Origin: Alcaligenes endophyticus | GTDB lineage: Bacteria; Pseudomonadota; Gammaproteobacteria; Burkholderiales; Burkholderiaceae_B | DNA: 64,000 nt | Direction: 5' to 3' | Assembly: GCF_026344035.1 (NCBI RefSeq) | Contig: NZ_JAPKND010000010.1 | Span: 1-64,000 of the forward strand | The notes under the pieces: generated by a model | Database searches by the model: none | What the model was told of the DNA's origin: nothing | What the model saw: the letters and a program-made list of their open reading frames with translations, nothing else | In this document: piece by piece, positions 63,271-64,000 of the stretch | Layout of the letters: each line of letters starts with the position of its first letter | How positions within the stretch are numbered: the first letter of the stretch is position 1 | Position numbers and translations under genes: made by a program

Positions 63271-63909
63271 CTAAAAACCCACTGACGGTAACTGACTTGG
63301 ATCAAGCTCGCGCCACTGACCTGGAGGCAAGTCTTGCAATTCCCAAGGGCCTATACGTGTTCTTATTAGGCGCAGAGTAGGTAAGCCCACTGCCGCCGTC
63401 ATCCGTCTTACTTGTCGATTGCGACCTTCGGTAATGGTAATGCTCAGCCAATGAGTGGGTATAGCTGCTCGATACCGCACAGGAGGCTCTCTATGCCACA
63501 CTGTAGGTGCCTCAAGCTGAGCCACCAATGCAGGCGCCGTTAAGCCGTCGTTGAGCATAACCCCTTGACGCAACTGTTGTAACTGCTCATGCTGAGGTGT
63601 CCCCTCTACTTGAACCCAATACGTTTTTGGCAATTTGTAGCGCGGCTCGGCTATACGGGCTTGCAAGGCTCCATCATTGGTAAGTAAAAGCAAGCCTTCG
63701 CTGTTTCTGTCCAGTCGACCTGCGGGGTAAACATCGGGTAGCGCAACATAATCTTTCAAGGTAGCGCGACCTTGGTCATCACTAAACTGCGTGAGCACAT
63801 CATAAGGTTTATTAAGCATAATCAAACGTGACGGTGGCCGGACTACTCGCTGAGAACTCGCTTGCTTAACACGTCTAGCAGATGAAATTGGACTCTTTAT
63901 CTTATGCAT
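63271..63909 (-). CDS. rluE: Ribosomal large-subunit pseudouridine synthase E
   Basis: A 212-residue enzyme of the RsuA/RluE group, which makes pseudouridine in 23S rRNA (position 2457 in E. coli). Catalytic Asp is in GRLDRNSEGLLLLTNDG, and LNKPYDVLTQF, PKTYWVQVEG and ITEGRNRQVRRM are the further family motifs. There is no S4 domain, as usual for RluE. I start at ATG 63909 (MHKIKSPI); a TTG 15 bases upstream is an alternative. Confidence 0.92.
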   Translation of the reverse strand: MHKIKSPISSARRVKQASSQRVVRPPSRLIMLNKPYDVLTQFSDDQGRATLKDYVALPDVYPAGRLDRNSEGLLLLTNDGALQARIAEPRYKLPKTYWVQVEGTPQHEQLQQLRQGVMLNDGLTAPALVAQLEAPTVWHREPPVRYRAAIPTHWLSITITEGRNRQVRRMTAAVGLPTLRLIRTRIGPWELQDLPPGQWRELDPSQLPSVGF

Positions 63910-63929
63910 GAAACAGTATGGCAATGAAT

Positions 63930-63966
63930 AAAAAAACCGCTTTTTGCCAAGAAAAGCAAAAAGCGG
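63930..63966 (-). terminator. Intrinsic terminator at the right end
   Basis: Arms CCGCTTTTTGC (63937-63947) and GCAAAAAGCGG (63956-63966) form an 11-bp stem with an 8-base loop. On the minus strand the stem is followed by seven T residues (63936-63930), so it terminates a leftward gene that lies beyond the window, just before rluE. In the other direction only CTTTT follows. Confidence 0.75.
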
Positions 63967-64000
63967 CTTTTATCGTTAGCGGGACGTACTACTGACTTTC

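Overview
The window looks like chromosomal DNA of a betaproteobacterium, most likely order Burkholderiales and family Alcaligenaceae, from a genus with a roughly balanced base composition. The evidence is the comEC-tatD-lolD-lolC block facing an rpfE-like gene and recJ, the Porin_5-type porin, the abundance of LysR and GntR regulators, and the general look of the proteins. This placement rests on gene order and family resemblance, not on a marker gene. There are no rRNA or tRNA genes, no CRISPR array, and no complete insertion sequence or prophage.

Region by region. (a) 1-12.9 kb is housekeeping: competence DNA channel ComEC (cut by the window edge), TatD, the Lol lipoprotein exporter, RecJ, YchJ, an SMR efflux pump, D-aminoacyl-tRNA deacylase, a RidA/CnbZ-like protein, MgtE and an MHYT membrane sensor. 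(b) 12.9-17.8 kb holds two large MscS-type channels in tandem. (c) 18-24 kb is an aconitase module (PrpF isomerase, GntR regulator, aconitase) with a repeated inverted-repeat operator, followed by a hydroxyacid dehydrogenase and a short prepilin peptidase. (d) 24.8-26.8 kb is a DUF4139 secreted protein. (e) 26.8-33.7 kb is a compact 2-aminoethylphosphonate locus: LysR regulator, ABC transporter, PhnX phosphonatase and an FAD oxidoreductase, with no PhnW transaminase. (f) 35.0-45.1 kb is a ten-gene leftward block. It combines a TpsB/FhaC-type outer-membrane barrel, its own ExbB-ExbD-TonB motor (the ExbB carries a periplasmic DUF2341/LamG-like extension), a porin, a coiled-coil protein, YbjN, a PpiC lipoprotein and a TonB-C-like protein. 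An antitoxin/transposase-domain hybrid precedes it. The layout recalls the Pseudomonas aeruginosa pdt/phdA/exbB2 locus (from memory), but the expected secreted TpsA partner is not in the window. (g) 45.8-51.5 kb is a set of detoxification and transport genes (GST, nitrilase, TauE, MFS, PACE, BenE). (h) 51.6-59.8 kb covers DUF3008, PxpA with a LysR gene, and divergent xdhABC-guanine deaminase for purine catabolism. (i) 59.8-63.9 kb is a methyltransferase-like membrane protein in an operon with a two-component system, and then RluE.

The most unusual content is the Ton-driven TpsB locus (f), with its LamG-ExbB fusion, its missing tpsA and its hybrid leader protein. Next come the PhnW-less aminophosphonate pathway (e) and the operator-flanked PrpF/aconitase module (c).
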